Notes: generated by a model from the letters alone, not told the origin. 64,000 nt of DNA from Euryodendron excelsum (GCA_033060915.1 CM065378.1:52189501-52253500), one strand, 5' to 3'; positions 1 through 13,181 are shown, counted from the stretch's first letter. Translations and numbers: made by a program.

Positions 1-3000
1 AAATACCTCTTCAAGAGAGGGTTTTTAGGAAAACAGGTTGTTTGGCAACCTTTTGAAAATATTTAAGCCCATTTTTGAAAATAACTCCATTTGGTCTTTC
101 AAAAACAGTGATCTAGGTTCAGAGGTTGGTTACGTGGAGAGAAAACACACTAAGCCATCACCCTACCCCGCCCTTGCAGTACCTACATGTCTATTCACCC
201 TATATTCAACCATTAAAGTCTTCGATTAACAAATGTCCAAAACTATCCTCTTTAGAAATGAATGTTTAAAAAGAAATTATCATGATGCATGATATGCAAG
301 TACAAGAATTTGATTTGATTTTGAAAATAGATTTGAAAGGATAGAATTGATTTGAAAGAAAGTTTTAGAAATAAGGGTTTGAAAAGAGTTATAAAAATAG
401 AAGCTTGAAAAAGGTTATGAAATTGAAGATTTGAAAGAAGTTATGGAATTGGAGATTTGAAAAAAGTTATGACTGCACCCATGAGGGTTGCCTATGTATT
501 CTTTTTGAGGAATCAGGTCAGTCGTAGTTTGGACAAGAGTCCGATTGAAAATGGAAGGTTTTGATTTGAAAAAGAGTTGGAGTTGAATTTAGAATAAAAG
601 ATTGGACTTTGATTTGGAAGGATAGAATTTGGAAGAAAGATTTGGACTTGTTTCAGAAAGATGGAGGTTTAGGAAACCTAGACTTAGGAAAAAATTTAGG
701 AAAGACTTGAGGTTTAAGAAAGATTTGACTCGAATGTTGGACTTGGAAGATTAGAAAAAGATTGGATTTAGGAAAGGTTCGAATTAGGGAAGTTTCAAAA
801 TAGGAAAGTTCTGTTTTAGGAAAGTTTCATTTTAGGAGAGATTTTGAATTAGGAAAGTTTTGAAATAAGAAAGGTTTAACTTAAGAAAGTTTTGGATTTG
901 AAAAGATTTGAAATTTGAGATTTGGAAATATATAAGATTAGGAAAGGTTTGAGAACTCAGATTTGGAAAGTTGAAATTTGGAAAGGTGTGGAACTAGGAA
1001 ATGTTAGAATTAGGAAAGATTTAAAAGTTTAAGTTTTAGAAACTTAAGGTTTAGGAAAGTATGAGATTAGGAAGGATCAGACTAGGAAAGATTTGGATTG
1101 GGAAGGATTGGGATTCCTATTTCCTAAAACAAAAGATTGGATTATGTTTCTAAAAAGAGGTGTTTTGATTTATTTCTAATAATAGAGGATTGAATCTAGT
1201 TTCCTAAATGGGGAGATTGGATTTGGTTTCCTAAAACGGAAGATTTGATTTGGTTTCCTAAAGGAAAAATTTAATTTGGTTTCCTAAAGGAAGATAGGAT
1301 TTGACATGGAATTGGAAGGGAAAGTTGTAGAAACCCTAGATTTTGAAGACTATAGTTTTGATGTAGAAAATAGGTTTTGAAAACCTAAAGTTTGAGGACA
1401 AAATAGGGAATTGCAAATCATGTTTTTAGGAAGAAAAATTAGGGTTTCCTAATTGTTAGCTCTAGGACTTGACTTAGGTTCTAAGGGAAGAGATTTTAGG
1501 AAATTTTGGAAATGAAGATTTTTAGAAGGAGATCTAAAAAAGAGTTTTTGGAAAGTGAACTTTTGGAATGAGAGTTTTTGGAAAAGGATTTTTGGAAAGA
1601 GCTTTTAGAAAATGGATTTTTGGAAAGAGTTTTTAGAAAAGAGGTTTAGGGAATGTTTCTAGAAAGTGAATCTTTAAAGAGAGCTTTTTTGGAAAGGAGT
1701 TTGAAAAAAGTTTTGAAAAATAGATTTTTGAAGAGAATTTTTAGAAAACAATTTTGAAAAGAAGATTGGAGAGAGATTTTAGAAAGTAGATGTAAAAAGA
1801 GATTTTGAAGAGGATTTAAAAAGAGGTTTTGGAAAGTAAGTTTAGAATGAGATTTTCTAAAAGGATTTGAGTATGGAATTTTGCATGCCTCTAAAAATAT
1901 CACACTTTTCTAAAACGATTCTCACCATAAGAAGATTAGAACCAATCGAGGATTGTGGTTTGAAAACAACAATGATTTGAAAATATGGACCATGTTGGTC
2001 ACTTTAAATGTAACACTTTCCTAAAGCAACCCTAACCATGAAAAGGTTAGAATCACCTTAAGATTGTAATTTTGAAAATAAGTTTCGAAGAAGAAAATCT
2101 TAATGCAAGTTTGAAAACGGTTTTGATACAAGTTTTGAAAACAAGTTTGAAAATGAATTTTGGAGGAATGTAAGATCATGATATGCACAATGCAAGTTGG
2201 GGTTGTGAACATAAAAGGTTAAGGCTTCACCACATAATCAAGGGGCTGAACCCATGTGGTCTCCAATTAGACTAAGAGAAATCCCCTGACACGGTGACTC
2301 TCAATAGCCTAATCCTACACATGGACCAGGAAGTCCCTTGTTTCAAGCATGCAAGAAAGGGGGGATAAAGATGGGAGACTAAAATAGAAGAAAACCAAAG
2401 TGGGTTCGGAGAGAGAAGAGAGAGGGGGAAGATGCGTAAACGTAAATGGGAAACCTACCTCGCATCTTCCTTTATTTGCTTTGCTTTGCTTGCTTTGTTT
2501 TTCTTGCTTTGCTTTGGTCTTCGCTTCAGTCTTCGTCTTGATCTTTGCGAGCTTCAGGTTGTAGCACTTCAAGTCTTCAATGAAGGCTTTAGAGGCTAGT
2601 ATTGAGTGTATAGGAGTATATGTGAGTTAGGGTTGTGTATGGAGGCTAGAGTTTTGAAAAACCTAAAGAAGACTAGGGTTTAGGAAGGTTACAAGCTCTG
2701 TATATCGAAGAGGAGAGTTTTTAGACTGAGTTTGCAGACCTTTCTCATGCTAGAAAAGGCTTTGTATTTATAGAAAGAAGAATGACCTCGCGCCTGTTGC
2801 AATGGCATAAGGCCAAAAATCCTTCTGAATTGGTGCCAGGCCAAGCCATTTAGGAAAGTTTTAAGGTTGGCAAGCAACGTATTTTCAAAAGATTTGGGCA
2901 CTTGTACTAGTGACTACCATGCAATTTTTAGCCTGGCTTCACTAGGAGTGACTTTGGAAGGTCCATAAATGGTTTGAAAGGGCCGTGAATGTCCCAGAAG

Positions 3001-4304
3001 GCTGAAAAGGGACAAGAACCCTTAGAACAGTGTCCCAAAGGTAGTAGACTTGAAAAATGATGACAATATGTTTTCAAAAGGTTGACCGGGCCATTAGGGG
3101 CAAAACGGTCAATTGGATCGGAAAATTACCGGGATGGACTCGGATTGTCCCGGCAGAAGTTTCAAGGTTTGGAAACATTACTTAGAATGTCCCAAGAGGT
3201 TACTGGTTTGTTACCCAGAGCCGATGTGGTTAGAGGAGACGACTGACCCACCAGGGGCAAAACGGTCATTTTACACCGAGTTTGCCGAAACTCACTCGGA
3301 ATGACTCAAAAAGGTAATGGAAGGTCGGGAATACTACAAGAAGCATTATCGGGAGGTTACCGGTTTGATACCCAGAGTTGGTGTGGCTCTCGAGGCGTTC
3401 GGATACGTAAGGGCAAAATGGTCATCTTGACCGGAATGTCTCAGAATTGGCCCGAAACTAACTAGAAGGCACCTAATCATGTCGAATTTTCTTTAAGACA
3501 ATCTTGGAAAGGTGGACTTATCATTCTGAGGACTTATGTACTGTCTCAAGAAACATGTCCGAAATGGCCTTAGGGGCAATTTTGTCATTTTTCACTGAAG
3601 TGGGCTAGCAGGCACCAGTGTTGACCTGGGTTTTGAGTGTTTTTTTCAATCTGACAGCGGTCCCGTGATATAGGGTTTACTGGCAATTTCCTATATCAAC
3701 CTGTTTACGAGTGTTTCCGCCACTCTAACGGTTGCGATGTTTACGAGTATTTCCGTTACTCTAACAGGTCGCGATCATTCCAGAGACTGCCTAATCTCTA
3801 GAAGCTGTTAGGTGGACATAGCGCCGAAGGAATCAACTTTCTCAGAAGGCATGCCGAAACAAACATTGCTTTATTGGCAGGCTAGCAGGTGTCAAAGGTG
3901 GACGGTTTTACCATCTCAAAGACTTGGGGTCTCGACCCAGTCGACGGGTTTGAAGGGACTTACCATTCCGAAGGGTTTCTTTGGAAACGTGCCTGACAAG
4001 ATGGATTTACTGCCTCGAGGAATCAACTTTTTCGAGTGTGCCAGATTTAATTGGAATTGGAATTGGACTGGAAAAGGGGACTTACCGTCTTCAAGAAGAC
4101 GTGCCCATTAGAATTGAACCGAACAATGCCCCCAAGGGCATTTTAATCATTTTACCTCTATTTGGGCCCAAAGGGCCCGTGAAGTGATTAATTGACGGAA
4201 TTAGACTTGAAAAATTGAGTTGACTCAGAATATATCCATATTGACTTGAATACATATCTGGACGGAGTGGAGACTGTCGAACGGGCAAAAATGGGGTACT
4301 TACA
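1..4304 (-). mobile_element. Tat-type LTR (element Y), cut by the window start
   Basis: Read on the minus strand, this begins TGTAAGTACCCC at 4304 and runs off the left edge. It is the reverse complement of the LTR at 13202-17510: the conserved block near 1-130 corresponds to about 17160-17278 there, so roughly 235 bp of LTR end lie outside the window. A TATAAATA box on the minus strand at 2765-2772 matches the one at 14738 in LTR A. The inner part (300-1900) is degenerate purine-rich repeats built on GGAAAG and TTTGAAAG. No coding sequence is supported; the short ORFs are simple-sequence artefacts. It is an LTR of a minus-oriented Tat-like element whose body, if present, lies to the left. 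Confidence 0.75.
2765..2772 (-). promoter_or_regulatory. TATA box of LTR Y
   Basis: TATAAATA on the minus strand. The same box in the same context (CTATAAATAC) occurs in LTR A at 14738 and LTR B at 29919, so it probably marks the U3/R boundary of this LTR family. Confidence 0.6.
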
Positions 4305-4554
4305 GCTAGCACTGGTGTTGACTTAGATTTTGAGTATTTTCGCTACTTTGATGGCGGTCTCGTGATATAAGGGTTTGCTGGCAATTCCCTATATCGACCT
4401 GTTTGTGAGTGTTTCTGTCATTCTGACGGTTGTGATGTTTACGAGTATTTTCATTATTCTTACATGCCGAAAATGGCCCTAGGGGCAATTTTGACTTGAA
4501 TACAAGTCTGGATGGACTAGAGACTGCAGAGCGGGCAAAAATGGGGTGCTTACA
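4305..4554 (-). mobile_element. LTR end fragment (element X) interrupted by Y
   Basis: A second LTR start, TGTAAGCACCCC, lies on the minus strand at 4554. The 250 bp to 4305 match the outer end of the LTR family and stop at GCTAGC, where LTR Y begins. The window therefore holds two successive LTR starts in the same direction, best read as Y inserted into the LTR of X. The X start directly abuts the leader of element A at 4555. Confidence 0.6.
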
Positions 4555-5563
4555 CCTTTTTAGGATGCATTAGTAAACCCTCAACCTCATGCTCATATAG
4601 ACACCATGCATAGTCGAACTCTTGCTGGATTTAAGACACGCACACCGTTTTCAAAACTATGGAGGAAAGGGCGACTGCTTTTGCCTTCCTCTATATTTGT
4701 TTATTCCTGTTGTTATAATGATTGTATTCTTATTGTTATAATGCTTGTCTAACTACTCATGCATGCATATTTACTACAATTTCATTCTCTCCTTATAGTT
4801 TTACATCTATGTTCATGCATACAATATTTCATCCAAAGACAAGAGTTCCAAAGTAAGTAAAGTCACGGCATTCTCATGCATATGATCAACCCATCGAGAG
4901 TGACACCAAGGTGACTCTTCCTTGTATTAAACCTACCCAAACCCTGAGTGTTCCCATGCACCCCTAAGGATTCATAGTATGCATATTCATTCTATAAAGA
5001 GGGGCCCCAATCCCTCTATGCTCATAGAGATAGGATTGCCAAGAAGACAAGAGGCAATCAATTAACAAGGTCTCTCAATGATCACCTCGACATCAAATTC
5101 CAAAGAAGACAAATCCGAAGACTCAAAAGTAGTTTAGGATTTCATATATGGAAGTCCAAAGGGAAATATTTCCCTTTCCCCCTATTAAAGTGTACTTTGA
5201 TTCTCTTGTATTTTAAACCCCGAAGTTCAATGTACCTTTTTACCTTTTTCGCAAATGAATAAGCGTAGGAATGAAGGTAGGTTCCTACCAATGGTGAGGT
5301 ACTTGCATACAGGGGCAGACCCCCTATCTCCAAAAGTGAGCCAAAGCCATTATATTTAGTCTCTCTCTCAAATAGGGACACCCTAGGGCATGCATTGCAT
5401 AGAATTCTCCAAAAACTAAAAACTAACTTGCGATTTGTGTCCTTGTTTTTCTGCTTCTTTCTTTCTCGTTTACAGAGATCACCCTGCGTTGAGTCAACAT
5501 TGCTCCCAAGAAAGGTCAAATCCACCTAGAGATCCCATTATCACCCGACAAAGAGCCTCACTT
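4555..5563 (+). other. Leader of element A, non-coding
   Basis: No gene is supported. The first 150 bp are the reverse complement of B around 26270-26390 (shared words include TTTACTAATGC and CATGAGCATGAGGTTG), which places this as the 5' untranslated leader upstream of gag. An open frame continues upstream of the chosen gag ATG to 5435, but B has no ATG there. Confidence 0.6.
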
Positions 5564-7566
5564 ATGGCTGCTAACCCTGAAGAATCATCCAAAGTCTCTC
5601 GAGAGGAGGTCAACGAAATGAGGACCAAGATTGATGAAATGTTTAAGCTTGTCCAAACCTTGGCCATGAAGGATGCTGCTGCAATCCCATCATCATCCAT
5701 GACTTCGTCCAAGGACCTTGAACTCGCTAACCCAAGGATTGTGCTTCAATCTGACAATGCTGGAAGGAACAAGGAAGATGCCAAAGGGATCAACACTGAA
5801 GAGAAGGAAATCATATTGCTCTCACCTGCCGTAAAGAGGACTCCCCTAGACTTTCTCAATCTGAAAATCTAAGGGTTAGAAGATTCACTGCGAAGTCTCC
5901 ATGGCCGTGATACTTATGGGTTTACTTCCTATGATGAGCTCTGCTTCTTTCCGGATCACCCGAGACCTGCTAAGTTCAAAATGCCTGACTTTGAAAGTAT
6001 GACGGCACTGGTAACCCTATTGCTCATCTTCGTCTGTATACTGGGGCATTGAGTGGTCATGGGAATGATCCAAAACTTGTAATGCAATTATTCCAACACA
6101 GTCTCACTAGGTCTTCCCTACAATGGTTTGCCTGTCTGGACCTAAGGAAGATCACGACTTGGATTGAGCTGGTTAATGCATTCAAAGCCCAATATTGTCA
6201 GAACATTGACCTCACCTCTGACCAATGGTCCCTAATGACTATGAGTAAAGGTGAAAAAGAAAGTTTCAAGAACTATGTCCTGAGGTGGAGAGAAGCCACC
6301 ACACAAGTCAATCCTCCATTGGAAGAGAAGGAGTACGTGCAATTGTTTGTACATACTTTCCAAGGTATAGACTATGAGAAGCTCTGTACAAGTGTAGGAA
6401 AAAGATTCTCTGAGCTCATCATACAAGGGGAGATGATAGAAAATGGTCTCAAGACAGGGAGGATTACAAACCCCTATGCAAAGACTGGAGAAAGTTCTGC
6501 CAACATAGCCAAGAAGGTAGCTACTACAAGGGGAATAATCAAGAAGGAGAGCGAGGTATCTGCCATCCTGCCTGGCCAACCACCCCAATACCGTCCACCA
6601 CTACAATCGCACCCTGTCCTGCCCTTACCCATTTCAACCATGCCTGCTCCAACTCCTAACTATGGCCCTGTTGGGGCACGACCTAATTTTAATAGACCCA
6701 CCCGACGCATCCGTACCTTTGATACCTTAGCTTGCACCCAAACTGAGGCCTACAATAACCTTCTGAAGATCAATTTCTTAAAGCCCATACCTGCTCGTCC
6801 ATTGCCAAGCCCTTTACCCCCAACCTTTAATGCTGCCTTTACTTGTGAATACCATTTGGGTGGCCAAGGGCATAACACCGAAAGCTGCTTCTCTCTCAAG
6901 TACAAAATTCAAGACTTGATAGATAATAAGACCATTGACTTACAACCGATGAATCCTCCTCCTGCTCCTAATGTAGCCACAAATCCTCTACCGGACCATG
7001 CTATCAACTTGATATTAGAGGAAATAGTGGAAGAAAACAAACTAGATGTGATTGTGATTGAAGACTGGGAGGCTGATGAAGAAAGCGACTGGGAGGAAGA
7101 TCTCCCACTATGCCGAATCTACCTCTATAACACTAATAAGGTGCCCATTTCTTCTGACTGGTTAGTTGAGGAACCCACACTTGAGGAAGAGGACCCTGCT
7201 AAAGATATGGCCATTGATGGTTGGGGTGCTGAGTTTCTACACCCGAAGTATGTCGCAACTGAACGTCACCTATTGGAGAACCCTGGGCCCATGACCGAGT
7301 GCAACTATAAAGAAATGAGCTGGGAGTTAGAAGAGCCAAAGGTACCAACAAAGCCATTCGAATTGGAAGGAGCCGAGTTAGCCATTCTGTTTACGGAAAA
7401 GCCTGTCGTCAAGGATATCAAGGAGGTCAAAGAAGCCGACAACTGCACCATCACTGCCAACATGCCCGGAGTTCTAGAACAACCTTTCGCCTACCTTACC
7501 TTGGATGGTAGCCGTGATTGTGGATGGAGCATCGAGGATGTGGGCATCATCCCAAAGCCCAACTAG
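5564..7566 (+). pseudogene. gag of element A (Ty3/gypsy Retrotrans_gag family)
   Basis: This encodes a capsid-like structural polyprotein. The start ATG at 5564 (MAANPEESS) aligns with the start of gag B. The capsid core is recognisable: DPKLVMQLFQHSL, WFACLDLRKITTW, then YVLRWREA near 6280. A modified zinc knuckle CEYHLGGQGHNTESC lies near 6844. The C-terminal part is acidic and ends KPN at 7566; gag B ends with a similar motif. There are two lesions: an in-frame TAA at 5870, where B has a Gln codon, and a one-base frame change near 5997 that moves the frame from 5564-5872 to that of 6049-7566. After the stop there is no pol. The protein could still have been supplied intact by other copies. 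Confidence 0.85.
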
Positions 7567-8454
7567 AAGGATCCCTATAAAAAGCATACAAGAGAGGGGT
7601 GTTTTCACCCACTTTTTTCTATCCCTTTACATTTCATCCCTAAATTAATATCTGTATTTCTATTCCTTTAAAGAGAACTATATGCTTGTCACTGATATAA
7701 TAAAATGATTAAGTCTTTTTATTCATTATTGTTATCTTATATTACTCTTGTAAATGGTGAATGCGTCCTACATAAGGGGCATGGTTTATCTTATACAAGG
7801 ACTGACTTAAAGGGTTGATGGCATGAGTCAACCACTCACCAAATGATCAGCTTTCCGAAAAGAGAGAGGATAAGGATGAGTGAGGAGACTACCCAAAGGT
7901 AGCACCTGCAAGACACCGAAGCTAAGCAATGTGTGGCCAGATTATCAAGATAAAGAGGAGCCATCTTTTATTTTCTCATATAAAAGAAAAAAAAAAGCAT
8001 TTATATTCCATTTGCTTAGCCCCTAGTGCCTCGCAAAAAGAAAATTATTCCTTGTCGACCCCGATCTAAGACCGTTCCCCCCACACTGGGGCAGACAATA
8101 ACCGAGAACTCTAAGAATGACATCCATCCTCTATCATGCTGAGGCAACGTTAAAGGCTCTATGGATCAAGCAATCTAGTTCAAAGTGAAGAGAGGCCCTC
8201 ATTTTATTTCTCATACAGTCAAAAACAACCGTTGCCAAACTCGTTGAGCTTGTTATGCTTTCTTTTCAAAAAAAAAAAAAAAAAAGAACCAACCTAGGGA
8301 TCACTGCCCACAATAGGTAAAATTGAAATGTTGAGAAAAGGATCTGAGAGAAAGAAGTAGTAGAAGTGTTCGTCTCGTTAAAAGCAAAAAGGGGAAAAGA
8401 AAAAAAAAAAGAAGAAAGAAAAGCAAAAAGAAAGAGTTGCAATAAAATAAAAAA

Positions 8455-8485
<31 letters not shown>

Positions 8486-9599
8486 CAAACAAACAAACAA
8501 AAAAACATATCAGAGAAAAGACCAAAAAAAAAATCATCATGTCTGTGCTATCTTGAAAAGCATATAAAAAAGCCAAAAGTCAAAGGGCAAGTGTTAGATG
8601 ATTCCATTATAAGGTCAAAAGTTACAAGAAAGGTCAACTCCCTCTATAAAAGGAAGAAATTTAAAGGTGATCCTAAGTAATAAAGAAACCCAGTAGAAAT
8701 AATAGGTTCGAGCATTTACCCTTTCTTGTAAAAACTCGAAACTATGACCTACATTACAACCCTACTAAGGTCCACTCCGGTTAAAAAAAGATTGTTTGAT
8801 CTAAATGAGCTGGATGTGTTGCAGAAGCTAAAGAAGGATGCTAACCCTAACAAAAAAAAAAAAAAAAGTCAAGGATCGTACGGATTTAAACCCTACTGAA
8901 AGCAACATTAAATTTAAGCATGTATATCCCGTTATTTCAAGAACCCCCATAACCTAGCCAACATTACGGTCCTAAAGCAAAGTCTCTTCAGATTGAAAGA
9001 CTGGCTGCTTATTGCTCTGCTAAAGGTTGGGTAAGCTATTGCCAAAGCCCCGAGAGTTGAGAGTTTTAGCTCCCATAATCCTATACACTAACCCCGAGGT
9101 AGAGAATCCGAGGCGGTCAAAAGGTTGAGAAGGGTACGAAGTGCTATCATCCAATCAAGGTAAGGTTGAGCCAAAGGAGAGGCCAGGCCCCCGAAAAGGA
9201 AGTAGTGACCGTTCCAAAGATACTGAGTTTGACAGCACTCCTTGTCATTCCGTTAACTAGTATATTTCTAATATGTGCATTCATTTTCTTTAAAAAAAAT
9301 AATTTGCATGAGCTCCGCATACATAGGACATAACTCCCTGTAGAAACAGAAGTCAACAATACAGTTCAATATTAACTCATGCAACAAATATACAATATCA
9401 TCATCCATCCATAAACAACTGACTATATACTTAGTTGTAGAAACCATAAATATCTTTGCATGTCCAAGCATTTAACTATCTATATCATAAACATCCATCT
9501 CTGTGTAAAATTTACAAAAATAAAGTTGTCTAACATAAACTAAACACATCTCCAAGATAGGGGCAAAAGAAGATCAAGGTCTACGACGGGGGACATCTG
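7567..9599 (+). other. Non-coding spacer of element A where pol would be expected
   Basis: No gene is supported. Homologous words occur in the same order, reverse complemented, in B (for example CACTGCCCACAATAGGT at 8302 against the reverse complement near 22475, and CCACACTGGGGCA at 8081 against about 22695). The spacer is thus an inherited part of the family. It holds A-rich simple sequence at 8265-8530 and 8855-8870 that yields meaningless Lys- or Phe-rich ORFs on both strands. No reverse transcriptase YVDD or FLDD motif and no integrase zinc finger was found. Confidence 0.65.
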
Positions 9600-11449
9600 T
9601 CAAAGATCAAAATTGATATCCTCTAGATCGAAATCGTCGAAACCTAGCTCTGGAGGAGATGGATAACTACTAGAAGCACCAGCATCCTGCAAAGACGACA
9701 AAACCGAAATCAGCAAGGTAAAAGAATAACTAAACAATAGCAGAGCGAAAAGAAGAAAGAAGGAAAGGACAACATACCCCGCTACCTCCCATTTGGGCTA
9801 ACTGGGTCGTCAAGGAAGCCACATCTGCCTGGTACTGATCCCGTTCCATCTGGAACTAGTCCCTCTGGTTTCTTATTGCAGTAAACTCAGCCTGGGGCAC
9901 GTATCCCCCGGCACGGCGCCACAAGTCGACCACCTCCTGGCAACCAGCATATCCGCTGACTACTACCTCAAACCAAAGTGAAGGCATCGACAAAATGAAC
10001 CCCAAAGTGCGCAGCATAGTCCGCATCCGGAGGAAACAGGAAACCGGCACCCGGCTGGTGCTCCTAATAAGGAATAGGAATTTCCTCCGCCAAGGCTCTA
10101 AACATGTACTCTGGTGGATCTCCTGTTGACCTGAACACCTCATGAAACTGCCGCCAGTGACGATCCCCTAAGTAAGACTCCCAAGAATCATCACTAAGAA
10201 ATGAAGCCCTCAATAGGGACAATGGGACCAAGTACCGCATCGTCTCATAGTGAATCAACTCAATAAAGGGCCGCCAAGTCACGTCCTTCACCTCGATCAA
10301 CTCCAGATTCGCCCGTAGCGTCACGAAACTAGTGATCTCTGATCACTGGGCTACCTGGTCAAGAGCCTATCTCAAAGAACGAGAATAAAGGTCATCCTCA
10401 AGAACCGCAGGGTGATGAACTGGCAGGTACTCATAGCTTCACCAGACAAGAAAAGGCCAGAAACCAGTCATGCTGCCCCAACAAGAGGAAGTCCAGACCT
10501 GCATCGATCGAAGAAAGCAACCGAAGGAGAAGGACCCCCAATCCAGCTTAGGCAAGGACCGAAGATCAACAACTATGCTCACCAACCGAAAAGGCACAAG
10601 CGACTTGTTGTTGTTGCAGAAGCAACTAAAGATGATATACAAAACAAGTCGCTACCTCATGATGTCTCATCAGGCAAGTGGTGGCTCAACAACAAAGGTA
10701 CTGTCATCCCGACTAAGCCAGGAGACTGGGAAAACAGAATGCTCAGGAGGGGGCAAGTCTAACAGAATACACACATCAGCCCTATTGACTAACTATAAGG
10801 TGATCCAACAACCAACGAAGGAAAGCCCCGTGATGATCATCTAGTCCAATGGAGTGGGTCTTAACTCGAAACCCACAAAATGAAAAGTCTCGGTCTCCCC
10901 GAACCACCTCTCAATAAGCGCCAGCACTAGATGTCTGCTCAGGCGGTTAGTCTATAATCCCATGAATGCCCCAAACCCAATCTCAGCCAAGAAAACACGG
11001 TAAGATGTAGCCGCCCGCTGTATAGTACTGAAGATAAGATGAACAGTTCCTCTAAAAGATGTGTGTACCCATGGAGGGGGCAAATGCTGTCGTAAGTAGA
11101 CACTGGGATGATAGGCAAGGTCTCCCAATGGTGGAATATTCAGTGTCTTCAGGTCACTAAGATCAGCATTCGTCTATCTATGTCTAGAGGAGGCCGCCCC
11201 GTAACTGGTCATCTGATCACCAAGGCCTGGCACCTCAACATCAACACCTATCTCCTCCTCGAAAGCTGCTTCAACCGAAGGGAAGGGGTCGAGTGGTGGT
11301 CTACTCCCCCGGCTGCTCTGACTAGAAGATTTCTGTTCTACAGATCGCCGACTACCCTTGGATCAATTGGAACTGCTGACAGAATCTGTCCGAGCCAATT
11401 TTTTAGAGCGGCGTCTCCTCTTAAAACCGTCATTACTTGCGTCTGCCAT
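9600..11449 (-). pseudogene. Antisense plant-mobile-domain gene of element A (two exons)
   Basis: It runs opposite to gag. Exon 1 is 11449-9778, the intron 9777-9687 (91 bp, GTATGT donor, TTTGCAG acceptor) and exon 2 9686-9600. The start is MADASNDGF. The order of motifs is typical of the aminotransferase-like plant mobile domain found in MAIN-like proteins and in transposons: LALIERWFGETETFHF, then ITGL, then TLRANLELIEVKDVTW, then a WESYLGDRHWRQFHEVF block and DPPEYMF. Exon 2 ends in an acidic tail (GFDDFDLEDINFDL). At least nine stop codons interrupt it, several at positions where the sister copy keeps Trp. Family function is unknown; MAIN-like host proteins act in genome maintenance and transposon silencing. 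Confidence 0.7.
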
Positions 11450-13181
11450 CTTGCAGATCAAGATAAGAATACCGACATAAGGTAAGTATAACTTAGAAAG
11501 GTAAAAGAGATGAGAAGTAAGATAAAGAAGAAAGAGAAACAATAAAATAAATAAATAAATAATACAAATAAATAAAGAATAAAAGGATTTCAAATGATAA
11601 GTCAAAATGAATTTTCTACACATTTTGATTTTCTAGTTTCAAGTCAAAATGAATTTCCGATACATTTTGTCTTCATAGGTTTTCAACTTCAAGTCAAAAT
11701 GAATTTTCTAAATATTTTGTCTTCAAATGTTAGATCAAAACGAATTTTCTACACGTTTTGTCCAAAGTTTCGAAATGATTTCTAATTCAAAGTCGAATTT
11801 CAAAATTAAACCTTAAAATTTTCCAATCAAACTCTATCCCACGTTTTTTCTATTCCAACCAAATTTTCTAAAACTTCTTCCTCTAAAATGTTTTCGTCAA
11901 ACTCAATTCTCAAGTTTTCAATCTTTCAAAATTTTTATTCCTGAGTTTTCCAAAGTCAAAATTCATTTCCAAATCTTCCAGAATATTTTCCTTAAAAGCT
12001 TTTATTCAAAATTTTAGTTTTCAAAAGTCTTCCTAAATATTTCTTCCAATAGTTTTAGGCTCTCCCGAGTTTCTCAAGGCCTTCTCCGCCAAAAAGGCCC
12101 CGCCCTCAAGGGTTTTATCTCTTTTTCCTTCAAAAAGATTTATTCCAAAACTTTTACAATTCTTTCCCTAATTTCGAAAAATTTCAGCAAAGTTCCGCTT
12201 AAAAATGGTTCCTACAACGCCAACAACATCGACACAAAACACAAATCATGCACTTCATTACATCACAATCACATAGCACCAACACCCGTGCATATTTTTC
12301 AAATTTCCAAATTTTTCAAAAAAGACTTGTTTTATTTTTTAACAAATCAATGGTTTTCAAAGTAATCTCAAAATTTCTCAAAATCATTTCAAATGTTTTC
12401 TAAAATATCCCTACATTTTTTTGAACACTAAACTCTAACAATTTCTCAATTTGCTCAATTTTTTCTATTTTTCTAAACTATTTTTTTATTTTTCAAAAAA
12501 TAAAAAATTCATAAAGTTTTCAAAAAATCATGAAATTTCACACAGCTATTAAACATATTTTTTAAAGGTGCATAGTATAAAACCCTAGCCAGAAAACTCA
12601 ATACACAAAGTTGTAAGGACAAACTCTTAATTCCTCCAGAAACCTCATTCACATAATCATGAAAAAATACTCAAATTCAACCAAACAAGCACCAAAATGC
12701 AAAAATAACTTTATCACATGTTCAAAACATATCAAAACATCAATTTTCACTATTCACATGGCTCAAACGGAATTCTACACATCAAAATCAACATAAAATC
12801 AAAAACTCACATATTCGAGTTCTCTGGCAAATTCTTCTTCTCTAGCGACTTTGCTGGCGACGGTGACTACTCCTTCGTGGTACCTAGGGAGCACTTCTTC
12901 AATGTCCAAGTCGATTTCCTCACAAAGGCTCTCGATTTTTCGAAAACTCTTCAAATCCCACAACAACATCGAACTAGTAGTTTGCTAGTTTTGATCCCAA
13001 GCCTAGTGCCACTAGCAATCTTGGTTTTTTCCTGCCAAAACCCAAATTTGAGTGTCGTTTGGGCCAAATCTCCATTTTCAAACTCCAGTTTTCAAAAATC
13101 TTCAAAGTCCGTTCCTCCGACCGCTTCACGGTCAAAATGAGACTCTTACACTATCATTTTCTGTCTTCGACAAGCAAAGAC
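11450..13181 (+). other. 3' spacer of element A between antisense gene and 3' LTR
   Basis: AT-rich and non-coding. It contains the hairpin repeat listed separately at 11603-11760 and long T-rich tracts to about 12550. The last 50 bp (TTTTCTGTCTTCGACAAGC near 13157) are shared with B next to its 3' LTR. ORFs at 12718-13318 show no recognisable domain. This position is known in Tat-lineage elements as a hypervariable 3' UTR that gains tandem repeats. Confidence 0.6.
11603..11760 (+). repeat. Four tandem hairpin units (CAAAATG...CATTTTG)
   Basis: Left arms start at 11603, 11645, 11695 and 11736. Each unit is a 7-nt arm, an 11-nt loop and a 7-nt complementary arm. Units 1 and 2 pair CAAAATG with CATTTTG. 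Unit 3 has TATTTTG, which keeps a G-U pair. Unit 4 has CAAAACG with CGTTTTG, a double change that keeps pairing. Unit spacing is 42, 50 and 41 bp. Confidence 0.75.

Noticed and set aside
4555..4575. CCTAAAAAGG beside LTR X read as a polypurine tract
   Set aside because: The same sequence occurs in the leader of element B away from any LTR, so it is ordinary leader sequence.
8265..8680. Overlapping Lys-rich and Phe-rich ORFs on both strands
   Set aside because: They are translations of an A-rich simple-sequence stretch in the element A spacer.
11594..11785. Short ORF with repeated QNEF/HF residues
   Set aside because: It is a translation of the hairpin tandem repeat; no start context or domain.
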